From NCBI GenBank assembly GCA_034422115.1, contig DAOUJW010000002.1:1-64000 (forward strand): DNA of 64,000 nucleotides. The letters run 5' to 3'. The notes beneath the pieces are model-generated. The model was not told the DNA's origin and ran no database searches. It saw only the letters and a program-made list of their open reading frames with translations. Positions within the stretch are counted from its first letter, which is position 1; every line of letters starts with the position of its first letter. Both the position numbers and the translations under genes were made by a program. Of this stretch, positions 50,036 to 58,246 are shown piece by piece. The stretch is from DAOUJW01 sp034422115. GTDB lineage: Bacteria; Chloroflexota; Dehalococcoidia; Lucifugimonadales; UBA2985.

Positions 50036-50063
50036 TGGATTCCTGCTTTCGGAGGAATGACGG
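50036..50063. repeat. Short family C hairpin
   Basis: CTGGATTCCTGCTTTCGGAGGAATGACGGA, given here in outline, has a GGATTCC...GGAAT core like the copies at 9497-9522, 20603-20634 and 63906-63935. It lies between the metallophosphoesterase and recX. Confidence 0.55.
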
Positions 50064-50074
50064 AAGGGATGCCC

Positions 50075-50548
50075 TCACTCCGCGGCCTCCCGCTCCTCCC
50101 ACAAGCGGTCCGCCGTCTTGCGGATGACGGCCCCATTGAAGCCACGACGGTACAGGTATCCCTGGAGACGGCGTCTGAAAGCTACGTAGTCCGAGTCCGC
50201 CAGGGAGCTTGCGGCCCTCTGCCCGGCGCGGTAGGCCGACTCCTCGTCGTCCAGGGTCTCCACCGCAGCCTGGGCCGTGTCCCTGTCGATGCCCTTGCCC
50301 AGAAGCTCCCGGCGTATCGCGGAGGCGCTGCGAGGCCTGTGGGAGACGCGGCTTCTGGTCCACTCACGGGCAAAGGAGGCGTCGTCCAGAAGGCCCAACT
50401 CCTTCAGCCTCTGCACCACGGACTCCGTCACCTGGCCGGCGTATTTGGGTGCCAGCCGACGCCTAACCTCGGACTCGCTGCGAGCGCGGTATGAGAGGAA
50501 TCGCAGGGCCTGGGAGGTGGCCTTCTCTAGGAGTTTGTCCTCATCCAT
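50075..50548 (-). CDS. recX: Regulatory protein RecX
   Basis: A 157-residue RecX, an inhibitor/modulator of RecA filaments. It shows the three-helix repeats ALRFLSYRARSESEVRRRLAPK, SVVQRLKELGLLDDASFAREWTRSR and GIDRDTAQAAVETLDDEESAYRAGQRAA, each about 45 residues. Located directly downstream of recA (20 bases), the standard arrangement. Confidence 0.95.
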   Translation of the reverse strand: MDEDKLLEKATSQALRFLSYRARSESEVRRRLAPKYAGQVTESVVQRLKELGLLDDASFAREWTRSRVSHRPRSASAIRRELLGKGIDRDTAQAAVETLDDEESAYRAGQRAASSLADSDYVAFRRRLQGYLYRRGFNGAVIRKTADRLWEEREAAE

Positions 50549-50568
50549 CGCGGGGAGAGGAGAGACCT

Positions 50569-51612
50569 CTAGTCCTCCACCTCTTCATCGTCGTCATCAA
50601 TGGGCCCAATGGCCTGTGTCTGGACGTTTGCCGCTGAAGCCCTGATCCGCCCCTCTATCTCCGAAGACACGTCCTTGTGCTGGTTGAGGTACTCCTTGGC
50701 GGACTCCCGCCCCTGTCCCAGACGCACGTCGCCGTAGGAGTAGAAGGACCCCGCCTTCTTGATAATGCCGTCGGTGGTGGCAATGTCCAGGATGTCGCCC
50801 TCCTTGCTGATGCCCCGGTTGAACATAATGTCAAACTCGGCGGTGCGGAAGGGTGGCGCAACCTTGTTCTTCACAACCCTGGCCCTCACCCTTGTGCCAA
50901 TGACCTGCGACCCCTGCTTGATGGAGTCGACTCGGCGCAGGTCTATGCGAACGGAGCTGTAGAACTTCAGGGCGCGTCCTCCGGGCGTGACCTCCGGGTT
51001 GCCGAAGACGACGCCTATCTTCTCTCGAAGCTGGTTGATAAACACGACGGAGGTCTGGGACCGATTGATGGCTGCGGACAGCTTGCGGAGCGCCTGGGAC
51101 ATGATGCGCGCCTGGAGGCCCATGTGGGAGTCGCCCATGTCTCCCTCCATCTCGGCTCTGGGTACCAGGGCCGCCACGCTGTCTACGACGACCACGTCCA
51201 CGGCACCGCTTCGCACCAGGTACTCGGCTATCTCCAGGGCCTGCTCAGCGGTGTCAGGCTGGGATACAAGGAGGTCGGTCACGTTGACGCCCAGGTTGAC
51301 GGCGTATGCGGGGTCAAGGGCGTGCTCGGCATCGATGTAGGCGGCGGTGCCCCCCGCCTTCTGCGCCTCGGCAATGATGTGGTGGGCCAGCGTGGACTTG
51401 CCGGCGGACTCGGCCCCGAATATCTCCGTGACCCTTCCACGGGGCACGCCGCCGACGCCCAGGGCCATGTCCAGCGAGAGGGAGCCTGTTGGGATGGTCT
51501 CCACCGCCAGGCGCTGGGACGCCTCACCCAGCCGCATTATGCTGCCCTTGCCCACCTGACGCTCTATCTGGCTCAGGGCCAGGTCCAGCGCCTTCTCCTT
51601 TTCTGTGACCAT
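50569..51612 (-). CDS. recA: Recombinase RecA
   Basis: A 347-residue RecA, the strand-exchange ATPase and SOS co-protease. It has Walker A FGAESAGKSTLAH (about residues 66-78), VVVVDSVAALVPRAE and FINQLREKIGV. GGRALKFYSSVRIDLRR and the acidic tail DDDDEEVED are typical. Start ATG 51612 follows GGAGG. No LexA-type operator was found in the region to 51675. A TTGTCC/TATGAT promoter lies upstream. Confidence 0.98.
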   Translation of the reverse strand: MVTEKEKALDLALSQIERQVGKGSIMRLGEASQRLAVETIPTGSLSLDMALGVGGVPRGRVTEIFGAESAGKSTLAHHIIAEAQKAGGTAAYIDAEHALDPAYAVNLGVNVTDLLVSQPDTAEQALEIAEYLVRSGAVDVVVVDSVAALVPRAEMEGDMGDSHMGLQARIMSQALRKLSAAINRSQTSVVFINQLREKIGVVFGNPEVTPGGRALKFYSSVRIDLRRVDSIKQGSQVIGTRVRARVVKNKVAPPFRTAEFDIMFNRGISKEGDILDIATTDGIIKKAGSFYSYGDVRLGQGRESAKEYLNQHKDVSSEIEGRIRASAANVQTQAIGPIDDDDEEVED

Positions 51613-51646
51613 AGAGTCCTCCGCTGATACCCTCCGATTTGGCACC

Positions 51647-51675
51647 ATCATAGCACGGGCCATACGAGTGGACAA
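51647..51675 (-). promoter_or_regulatory. Candidate sigma-70 promoter of recA
   Basis: TTGTCC (51670-51675, minus strand) and TATGAT (51647-51652) are separated by 17 bases and lie 35 bases upstream of the recA start. Good spacing and moderate boxes. No SOS operator of the LexA gram-positive type (GAACnnnnGTTC) was seen overlapping it. Confidence 0.55.
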
Positions 51676-51749
51676 GGAAGATATTGCAGCCCTTCCGTGT
51701 AGTTTGGAGGTGTGCCTAGAGCACTGGACAGGGTACAATTCTCTAAGCG

Positions 51750-53768
51750 ATGTACAGATTTTTCTCGTTATCACTGGGCCTGTTGGCCCTCTGCCTGGCG
51801 TTGAGCTGCACGCCTGCGCCTCAGCCCTCGCCTACCCATCAGCCAGCGCCCTCCCCAACCGACGCCGGGCCCCCGACGGCATCGCCCGTACCTGAGCCAA
51901 CTCCCAGGCCAACCGTCGCCGGAGTCCATACACCCTCACCAACCCCTTCACCCGTCGCGGCGACATCGACTCCCTCACCGGCTTCCATGGCAACGCCTAC
52001 ACCTTCCATGGAGGTCGATAGAAAGCTCATCCCCGATGCGCCGGACGTGGACGTGGACGACCTGTTCCGTCGCCTTGGCAACCCCTGGGACAACCCCGTG
52101 CAGACGCCTGTGGACAGGGGGAGTGTCACCTATGAGGAGGGCCACCGGGAGACCTTCTGGGCGCGCGACTCCGTGAACAGGGCCGTTTACCAGGTGGAGG
52201 CTACGCTCGCCCGCGTGAGCGAGCACGCCTACTGGTACTTCGATAGCGCCTATGAGATAGATGAAGAGGCGGTTGACGCCGCGGTCCGTGCATTCGAGGG
52301 GAACATCTACCCGGTGGTGACGTCCCACTTCGGCGAGCGGGGATCGGGTGTGGACAACGACCCGCGCATGACCATCCTCCACGTTCTGGACATTGGGCCA
52401 CTGGGCTACTACAGCGCAGGCAACGAGTTCTCCACCGAGTTTTACCCCTACAGCAATGAGAGGATGATGCTGTACATGAACCTGCGCCTCCTGCCCGTGG
52501 GCGGCGTCGACTACCTGGGGACTCTGGCCCACGAGCTTCAGCACCTGCTCCACTGGGAGGGCGACCAGAACGACGAGGGCTGGGTCAACGAGGGTCTTTC
52601 GGAGGTGGCCAAGGGCCTGGCAGGCTACGACTTCCGGTACATCGGCTTCTTCCTGACGTCGCCTGGCACAACCCTCACCACGTGGCCCGCCGGCGGCTCG
52701 ACTCTCCCAAGCTACGGTGCGTCCACCCTCTTCTTCGAGTTCCTGGCCCAGCGCTACGGAGGCCACGAGAACATTGGGGAGCTGATGCGGCGTCCCGAGG
52801 ACGGCATAGAGGGAGTGAACGCCTACCTTCAGTCGATGGGCTACAGCGAGGGCTTCCATGACGTGTTCCGCGACTGGCTGGTGGCGAACTACCTGGACTC
52901 TCTCAAAGTCGGCGGCTACTTCTATGACGGCGTTGACGTAAGCATCAGCCCTGACCGGGCCATAACCGCCCCCGGCAGCCTTGCGGCGACAACTCCCCAG
53001 TACGCAGGGCAGTACATAGAGGCGCTGCTGCCGGATGGGGACGCCCGGCTGACCTTCCAGGGGCAGACGGAAACGCCTCTGCTTCCCGTCGACGCCTATA
53101 GCGGCGACCACTGCTGGTGGGGCAATAGCGGAGACGCCATCAACTCCACTCTGACTGGGACCTTTGACCTCTCCGATGTCTCCCAGGCGACCCTCAGCTT
53201 CCGGACGTGGTACGCCATAGAGGACCTGTGGGACTACGCCTACGTGGAGGTGTCCCAGGACGGCGGGGAGACCTGGAGCATCCTGGAGGGGGCGCAATCG
53301 TCTACGGAGAAGGCCAGAGGCGTCAGGTTCGGGCCGGGCTACACCGGTCACAGCGGCGGATGGCTTGAGGACTCCGTAGACCTGACGCCCTACGCAGGCC
53401 GGGAGATAGCGGTACGCTTTGAGTACGTCACCGACAAGAGGACCTACGACGACGGCATATGCTTTGACGACATCTCCATCCCGGAGATAGGTTTCTACGA
53501 CGACGCGGAGGAGGACGGGATATGGGCGTCCGACGGCTTCTACCGCACGAACAACCGCGTGCCCCAGAGATACATCGTCCAGGTGATTGAGCTTGGAGAC
53601 GAGACCGTCGTCAGGGAGATGACACTGGACAGCGATGGCAGCGGGTCACTGGTTCTGAGGGGATTTGGCGAGGGACTGGGGAAGGCCATCGTGATTGTAG
53701 CGCCCACGGCTTCCAAGACCACCCAGCGGGCGTCCTACGTGCTGACGTTGGAGCGGGTGGCGAGGTAG
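51750..53768 (+). CDS. Secreted zinc metallopeptidase-like lipoprotein (M6/immune-inhibitor-A-like)
   Basis: A 672-residue exported protein. The signal peptide MYRFFSLSLGLLALCLALSC ends in a lipobox with Cys20. A long Pro/Thr/Ser linker follows (about 21-90). The zinc site is HELQHLLHW at residues 261-269, followed by WVNEGLSE, giving HExxH and the third ligand Glu as in M6-like metallopeptidases. The C-terminal part (about 440-590) reads as a jelly-roll/MAM-like beta domain: SFRTWYAIEDLWDYAYVEVSQDGG, with VRFEYVTDKRTYDDGICFDDISI. Probably a surface peptidase. Divergent from recA. Confidence 0.82.
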   Translation: MYRFFSLSLGLLALCLALSCTPAPQPSPTHQPAPSPTDAGPPTASPVPEPTPRPTVAGVHTPSPTPSPVAATSTPSPASMATPTPSMEVDRKLIPDAPDVDVDDLFRRLGNPWDNPVQTPVDRGSVTYEEGHRETFWARDSVNRAVYQVEATLARVSEHAYWYFDSAYEIDEEAVDAAVRAFEGNIYPVVTSHFGERGSGVDNDPRMTILHVLDIGPLGYYSAGNEFSTEFYPYSNERMMLYMNLRLLPVGGVDYLGTLAHELQHLLHWEGDQNDEGWVNEGLSEVAKGLAGYDFRYIGFFLTSPGTTLTTWPAGGSTLPSYGASTLFFEFLAQRYGGHENIGELMRRPEDGIEGVNAYLQSMGYSEGFHDVFRDWLVANYLDSLKVGGYFYDGVDVSISPDRAITAPGSLAATTPQYAGQYIEALLPDGDARLTFQGQTETPLLPVDAYSGDHCWWGNSGDAINSTLTGTFDLSDVSQATLSFRTWYAIEDLWDYAYVEVSQDGGETWSILEGAQSSTEKARGVRFGPGYTGHSGGWLEDSVDLTPYAGREIAVRFEYVTDKRTYDDGICFDDISIPEIGFYDDAEEDGIWASDGFYRTNNRVPQRYIVQVIELGDETVVREMTLDSDGSGSLVLRGFGEGLGKAIVIVAPTASKTTQRASYVLTLERVAR

Positions 53769-53782
53769 TGGGTGGATTGAAA

Positions 53783-54253
53783 TTATGGCATACCAGGCAG
53801 ACGTTGTGGTCCCTCGTAGAGGGGCTGGCGGATTATAATCGGGGGAGTTCCTACAGTTCTGTCAAGTCTAATCAAGTCCCGATCCATAGTCTCAAGGACA
53901 GGGATACCCAAATGCAGTGCAGTGGCGAGATGTATTGCATCAGGAGGCTTGAGGCTCGACGCGTTCCGATACTGTCTGATGAGTTCCCTGGCGGTAGCAG
54001 CCAAGCGCACGTCAAGAGCCGCTAGGATTATATAATCCCGGCTCAGGAACTCACGAATCTTTCCCTCAGAGTCCTGATCATCAAGACCTGCCAGATAAGC
54101 AACCTCTGTTGCGGCCATTGTAGATACAACGATCTCCAATTCGCCTCGCACGGCCTGCTCAAGGATATTCTGGCAAGACTCAGCCAATGCTGGGTATCCA
54201 GAAAGGTATCCCAGAACTACGGAGGAATCCCATAAACGGCGTGATGGGGGCAT
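53783..54253 (-). CDS. PIN domain toxin-like RNase
   Basis: A 156-residue PIN domain with Asp9 (LWDSSVVLGYL), Glu50 (AATEVAYLAG), Asp105 (PPDAIHLATAL) and Asp124/126 (METMDRDLI-like). All acidic residues of an active metal site are present. It is encoded two bases after the upstream 272-residue gene, in the same direction. That suggests a two-gene module in which the unusual large first protein may be the antitoxin or activator. AT-richer than its neighbours. Confidence 0.85.
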   Translation of the reverse strand: MPPSRRLWDSSVVLGYLSGYPALAESCQNILEQAVRGELEIVVSTMAATEVAYLAGLDDQDSEGKIREFLSRDYIILAALDVRLAATARELIRQYRNASSLKPPDAIHLATALHLGIPVLETMDRDLIRLDRTVGTPPIIIRQPLYEGPQRLPGMP

Positions 54254-54255
54254 GG

Positions 54256-55074
54256 CTACACTTCTGCTGGCCTCCGGACGGCCTGGAGGAACGCTGTCGG
54301 GTCAGCAGCAGCCCTCGGGTCAGGAATGGAGCCGAACTCTGCTCTAGGCAAGTTGGTATTGGGAGTAGCATCTTCAATAGCGGTCACATCGGCGATTGAT
54401 CGCGGGGTACCATTGACGAAGTAATGGATACTTCCCGTGACCAGAACTCTCATTCCGAGTAGACCTTTAACGTGAGAAAGCCAGTCGGCGCCGCTGGGGA
54501 TTGAGCATCGGACGGGCGATCCACTTATTCTATCCCAGATAGTCACGGTGGGCGTACGATGGACGTTGATCGCTTCCAGCGTTCCCTCTAGAGACCCCAG
54601 GTTCTGATAGCCGGCTGTGAGGATTCTGTTAGTCTTGTCTGAGATGTCCCGCTTAATTGTGGCCATCTGCTCCCCATCTCTTAGTACTGTGATGGATCTG
54701 GCCGGGTTCTTCCCGCTGAACAGTCGGCGCATCTTTCCGAGGTTCACTAGTGCCTGTTCCGTAAAATACTGAGGTGGATGATCCGTTCCGTCAGTTACTG
54801 CGCGGAGACCATCGCTGATAGCTTCAACTGCTTGCGGGTAGTGACCGTTTCTGAAAAGAGGTTGTACTGTAATGCTTGGGGCACTTGACTGGAGCTTGCG
54901 GATGCCCCAATGACTCTCAGACCTGGCCCCTAGAATGGCATAATCCACATCGCGGAGCAGACGGTTGATGTGATCTAGAGCATTTAGGAGCAAGCTGACC
55001 GACGCGGTTTCGGTCTCAGGCTGGACTATAAAGGTCATTTCAGAGGAAGATTTGCTAACATCTTGGTCAGTCAT
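54256..55074 (-). CDS. Unknown 272-residue protein, partner of the PIN gene
   Basis: I do not recognise this family. Start ATG 55074 follows AAGGAGG. The first 100 residues contain ETETASVSLLLNALDHINRLLRDVDYAILGARSE, suggesting a helical coat-like N-terminus. The middle has QALVNLGKMRRLFSGKNPARSITVLRDGEQMATIKRDISDKTNRIL, and then TVTIWDRISGSPVRCSIPSG, with repeated beta strands. No helix-turn-helix is obvious, which is unusual for an antitoxin. It is larger than any VapB. With the PIN gene two bases downstream and a palindrome in its promoter, I infer a toxin-antitoxin-like or sensor module. Confidence 0.65.
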   Translation of the reverse strand: MTDQDVSKSSSEMTFIVQPETETASVSLLLNALDHINRLLRDVDYAILGARSESHWGIRKLQSSAPSITVQPLFRNGHYPQAVEAISDGLRAVTDGTDHPPQYFTEQALVNLGKMRRLFSGKNPARSITVLRDGEQMATIKRDISDKTNRILTAGYQNLGSLEGTLEAINVHRTPTVTIWDRISGSPVRCSIPSGADWLSHVKGLLGMRVLVTGSIHYFVNGTPRSIADVTAIEDATPNTNLPRAEFGSIPDPRAAADPTAFLQAVRRPAEV

Positions 55075-55107
55075 TTCATTCCTCCTTCTCGTTGCGCGCA
55101 CGCTAGC

Positions 55108-55119
55108 ACAATGCATTGT
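55108..55119. promoter_or_regulatory. 12-base palindrome in the promoter of the 272-residue gene
   Basis: ACAATGCATTGT is a perfect palindrome. On the minus strand it lies in the spacer between TTGACT and TAGCGT (17 bases apart), where a repressor could sit. The same region is shared head to head with the T-box promoter at 55140-55168. Confidence 0.5.
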
Positions 55120-55139
55120 ACCAGTCAAGCCTTCCTTGC

Positions 55140-55168
55140 TTGACACCTTGCGTGGCGCTGGCTATACT
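55140..55168 (+). promoter_or_regulatory. Near-consensus sigma-70 promoter of the trpE T-box transcript
   Basis: TTGACA (55140-55145), 17 bases, TATACT (55163-55168). Transcription should start near 55175 and immediately enter the T-box leader. This is an excellent promoter match. Confidence 0.8.
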
Positions 55169-55189
55169 CCGCGCACACTCCACATAGCC

Positions 55190-55470
55190 AAAGGCTGGGA
55201 ACGGGGATAGTAAGCCTCAAGCGGGACTCAGAGAGCCGGGTAAGGTGCGAGCCGGTGTCAGCGCAGGGGTTGAATGGGCCCGGGAGCCGCAAACCGAAGG
55301 CCCTGTTGCAGGGTCTGTAGGCCTTGCCGGGGGAGTCCCGTTACAGGCTCGCGAGCCTGCCGTATGAGGCTCGGCTGAGTATGAGAGAGGACTGACAACC
55401 TTGTCTCCTCTCCTGATAAGGGTGGCACCGCGGAGAAGCCCCGCCCCTTAGTGGGTGGGGCTTCTCGCTG
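55190..55470 (+). ncRNA. Tryptophan-specific T-box riboswitch leader
   Basis: The T-box consensus AAGGGTGGCACCGCGG lies at 55418-55433. Stem I starts about 55193 with AGTA (55209-55212), the 5' side of the specifier loop. The 3' side reads GAATGG, placing TGG (55275-55277) as the specifier codon, that is tryptophan. A GAGAAGCCCC / GGGGCTTCTC stem (55433-55466) downstream competes with the antiterminator. The gene controlled is trpE, which agrees with the specifier. Uncharged tRNA-Trp should switch the gene on. The leader ends about 60 bases before the trpE start. Confidence 0.92.
55433..55470 (+). terminator. T-box terminator hairpin
   Basis: GAGAAGCCCC pairs with GGGGCTTCTC, extended by CCC/GGG and a G-T pair toward a 6-base loop. 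The tract after it is only GCTGTTTG, so the T run is weak for intrinsic termination. It may depend on Rho, or act at translation initiation. Confidence 0.7.
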
Positions 55471-55529
55471 TTTGCGGGCATCAAAAACTACCGGACATGG
55501 AGACGGGCGCAAGCCCCGATGAAGAGAAC

Positions 55530-57002
55530 ATGAGCAGCTACTATCCATCGTTGGAAGAGGTCAAAGAGCTATCGAAGCAGGGGAACCTGATTCCCCTGTA
55601 TCAGGAGATAAACGCGGACCTTGAGACCCCCGTTTCGGCCTACCTGAAGGTCGCGGAGGGTCCCTACTCCTACCTGCTGGAGAGCGTGGAGGGTGGGGAG
55701 CAGCTTGCCCGCTACAGTTTCATCGGCGCCGAGCCGTACAAGGTGGTCAAGACGGGGCCGGGCCAGCCCTACGGTGAGGTCGACCCCCTGGAGCTCATCG
55801 AAGAGGAGCTCAACAGGCACACCCTGGTGCCGATACGAGGGCTGCCCAGGTTCCACGGTGGCGCGGTCGGCTTCATCGCCTACGACGTCGTCCGCTACTA
55901 CGAGCCTGTGCCGCCGCCCGAGAGGGATTCCCTGGGCCTGCCGGAAGCCGTGTTCCTTTTCGACGACACCCTGCTTGTGTTCGACCACGTGAGCCACAAG
56001 ATAAAGGTGGTCAGCCACGTCCACCTGGACGGGGGGAGCGTAGAGCAGGCGTATGCGGACGCCGCGGCCCGGATAGACAACCTGGTTGAGCGACTGGACA
56101 GACCCCTCCTGGTGGAACGCCGAGCGGCATCCCAGGGCGAGGACGGGCCGTCGTACACCTCCAACATGACCCAGGAGCGGTACGAGGCGATGGTGGAGCA
56201 GATAAAGGAGTACATCTATGCCGGCGACATCATCCAGGCGGTGCCCTCCCAGCGGCTGGCCAGGCCCACGGTGGCTGCTCCCCTGGACATCTACAGAGCG
56301 CTGCGGACCCTGAACCCCTCGCCATACATGTATTACCTGTCGCTGGAGGACTTCTCTATAGTCGGCGCGTCGCCGGAGCTGCTGGTGCGCGTCGATGACG
56401 GGCTGGTCTACAACTTCCCACTGGCCGGCACCCGGCCCCGTGGAGCGACAACCGAAGACGACGAGGCGCTGGCCGCGGAGTTGAAGGCAGACGAGAAGGA
56501 GCGCGCCGAGCACATCATGCTGGTGGACCTGGGCCGCAACGACGTCGGGCGGGTCTCCCAGGCAGGGACGGTGGAGGTCACCGACCTAATGCGGGTGGTG
56601 CGCTACTCCCACGTGATGCACCTGGAGTCGGAGGTGCAGGGCAGGCTGCGCCCGGACCGCACCATCTACGACGCCCTTCGCTCCTGCCTACCGGCCGGGA
56701 CGCTCTCCGGCGCGCCCAAGATACGGGCTATGGAGATCATCGGCGAGCAGGAGGGCGAGAGGCGCGGCCCCTATGGAGGCGCTGTGGGCTACTTCAGCTT
56801 CTCCGGCAACATGGACACCGCCATCACCATCCGCACGATGGTCATCAAGGACGGCGTGGCCTACATCCAGGCGGGCGGCGGTGTTGTGGCCGACAGCGTG
56901 CCGGAGAGCGAGTACCAGGAGACGCTGCACAAGGCCCGGTCAAGCCTGCGGGCCATAGAGGAGGCGGAGCGGTCCGGGCTTCTGGTCCAGTGGAAGGACT
57001 AG
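55530..57002 (+). CDS. trpE: Anthranilate synthase component I
   Basis: A 490-residue chorismate-utilising TrpE, the first committed enzyme of tryptophan synthesis. It has the feedback-site-like YSYLLESVEGGEQLARYSFIG near the N-terminus. The chorismate site motifs are IQAVPSQRLARP, SPELLVRVDDGLVYNFPLAGTRPRG, LVDLGRNDVGRVS, GTLSGAPKIRAMEIIGE, and the C-terminal AYIQAGGGVVADSVPE. The start at ATG 55530 gives the usual SYYPSLEEV beginning; two upstream ATG codons are in frame. No trpG or other trp gene follows, so the glutaminase must be elsewhere. Confidence 0.95.
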   Translation: MSSYYPSLEEVKELSKQGNLIPLYQEINADLETPVSAYLKVAEGPYSYLLESVEGGEQLARYSFIGAEPYKVVKTGPGQPYGEVDPLELIEEELNRHTLVPIRGLPRFHGGAVGFIAYDVVRYYEPVPPPERDSLGLPEAVFLFDDTLLVFDHVSHKIKVVSHVHLDGGSVEQAYADAAARIDNLVERLDRPLLVERRAASQGEDGPSYTSNMTQERYEAMVEQIKEYIYAGDIIQAVPSQRLARPTVAAPLDIYRALRTLNPSPYMYYLSLEDFSIVGASPELLVRVDDGLVYNFPLAGTRPRGATTEDDEALAAELKADEKERAEHIMLVDLGRNDVGRVSQAGTVEVTDLMRVVRYSHVMHLESEVQGRLRPDRTIYDALRSCLPAGTLSGAPKIRAMEIIGEQEGERRGPYGGAVGYFSFSGNMDTAITIRTMVIKDGVAYIQAGGGVVADSVPESEYQETLHKARSSLRAIEEAERSGLLVQWKD

Positions 57003-57006
57003 GCGC

Positions 57007-58230
57007 GTGGCGATGCAGACAATCCGCGGTATGTTCACCGCCCTGGAGGTGCGCAACTACCGGCTGCTCTTCGCCGGGCGCATAACCTCCAACTCCGGCC
57101 GCTCCATGCGGGTGTTCGCCCGCGCCCTCTGGGTGTTCGAGGCCACCGAGTCGCCACTACGCATGGGCATAGCCGTCTCAGCCCTCTCTTGGCCCATGCT
57201 CTTCATGCCCCTTGTGGGAGGCGTCGTCGCCGATAGGGTGGACCGCAAGACGCTGCTGCTCTGGACGGAGGGGCTGCTGGTCATTCTCTGGGCGGCCGTA
57301 GCGCTGTTCATCTCCCTGGGGTCGTTCCAGTGGTGGTACTTCATCATCACCGCCGTCGCCAGCGGCACCATCCAGTCCTTCGGGCGCGCCGGGCACCAGG
57401 CCATGATCGGCAGCGTGGTGGACGACCAGAGGCTGGGCAACGCCGTCGCCCTGGACTCCGTGTCGATGGCGTGGCCCCGGATAGCCGCGCCCGCGCTGGG
57501 CGGAATACTCATCGGGCCAATAGGGGTCGACGGGCTGTTCTGGCTGACGGCCGCGGGCCAGCTGGTCACTTTCGTAACGCTGATAATGATTAGCTGGACG
57601 CCCCAGGAGCGCAGGGCTGCCAGGGAGAGCGTGGGGCGCAACGTCATGGAGGCCCTCCGCTACATCCGCGGGGAGAAGGTCATCATGTCCCTGGTCATGC
57701 TGGGCCTGCTCTCTTCCCTCTTTGCCGGCTCCTTCAACTTCCTGCTGCCCATCTTCGCCATCGACATCCTAGACGTGGGCGAGTGGGGTCTTGGCGTGCT
57801 TATGACGACATCCGCCCTCGGCGCTGGAGCGGGCTCTGCGATAGTGCTGGCCGTCAGCAACTCCCGTCGCCGCAGGGGGCTGCTGCTGATAGCGATGGCG
57901 ATCACCAAGACGGCGATGCTCATCGTCTTCTCCCAGTCCGTGTTCTTCCCCCTCTCGCTGGTGGCTATGTTCGCCCTTGGGGGATCCCAGGTCATGTTCA
58001 TGACGATGATCACCGTGGCCATGCAGCAGCTTGCGCCCGACCACCTGCGGGGCCGCATAATGAGCCTGCGGGTGGTGTTCATGGGCTTCTCGCCATTTGG
58101 CGTCATCATCATGGGCGCAATCGCCGAGGTGCGGGGCGCAGCCGACACGGTGCTCATAGGCGGGATTCTCTACGGCGTCACGGCCCTGCTGGTCTTCGCC
58201 CTGGTCCCGACGCTCCGTCGGTTTCAGTAG
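57007..58230 (+). CDS. Major facilitator superfamily transporter
   Basis: A 407-residue MFS protein with about twelve hydrophobic helices, starting FTALEVRNYRLLFAGRITSNSGRSMRVFARALWVFEATESPLRMGIAVSALSWPMLF. A VVADRVDRKTLLLW segment is the cytoplasmic loop 2-3 signature (GxxxDRxxRR type). It starts at GTG five bases after trpE, so it shares the Trp T-box transcript. The substrate is unknown; a role in tryptophan or aromatic compound transport is a guess. Inner membrane. Confidence 0.9.
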   Translation: MAMQTIRGMFTALEVRNYRLLFAGRITSNSGRSMRVFARALWVFEATESPLRMGIAVSALSWPMLFMPLVGGVVADRVDRKTLLLWTEGLLVILWAAVALFISLGSFQWWYFIITAVASGTIQSFGRAGHQAMIGSVVDDQRLGNAVALDSVSMAWPRIAAPALGGILIGPIGVDGLFWLTAAGQLVTFVTLIMISWTPQERRAARESVGRNVMEALRYIRGEKVIMSLVMLGLLSSLFAGSFNFLLPIFAIDILDVGEWGLGVLMTTSALGAGAGSAIVLAVSNSRRRRGLLLIAMAITKTAMLIVFSQSVFFPLSLVAMFALGGSQVMFMTMITVAMQQLAPDHLRGRIMSLRVVFMGFSPFGVIIMGAIAEVRGAADTVLIGGILYGVTALLVFALVPTLRRFQ

Positions 58231-58246
58231 CGCGCGAAGCGTTTTC

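Noticed and set aside
51613..51675. LexA/SOS box in front of recA
   Set aside because: No GAACnnnnGTTC-type palindrome was found; only an ordinary promoter.
51975..53351. 458-codon minus-strand frame opposite the secreted peptidase
   Set aside because: The plus strand has a signal peptide, lipobox and HExxH motif; the minus frame shows nothing.
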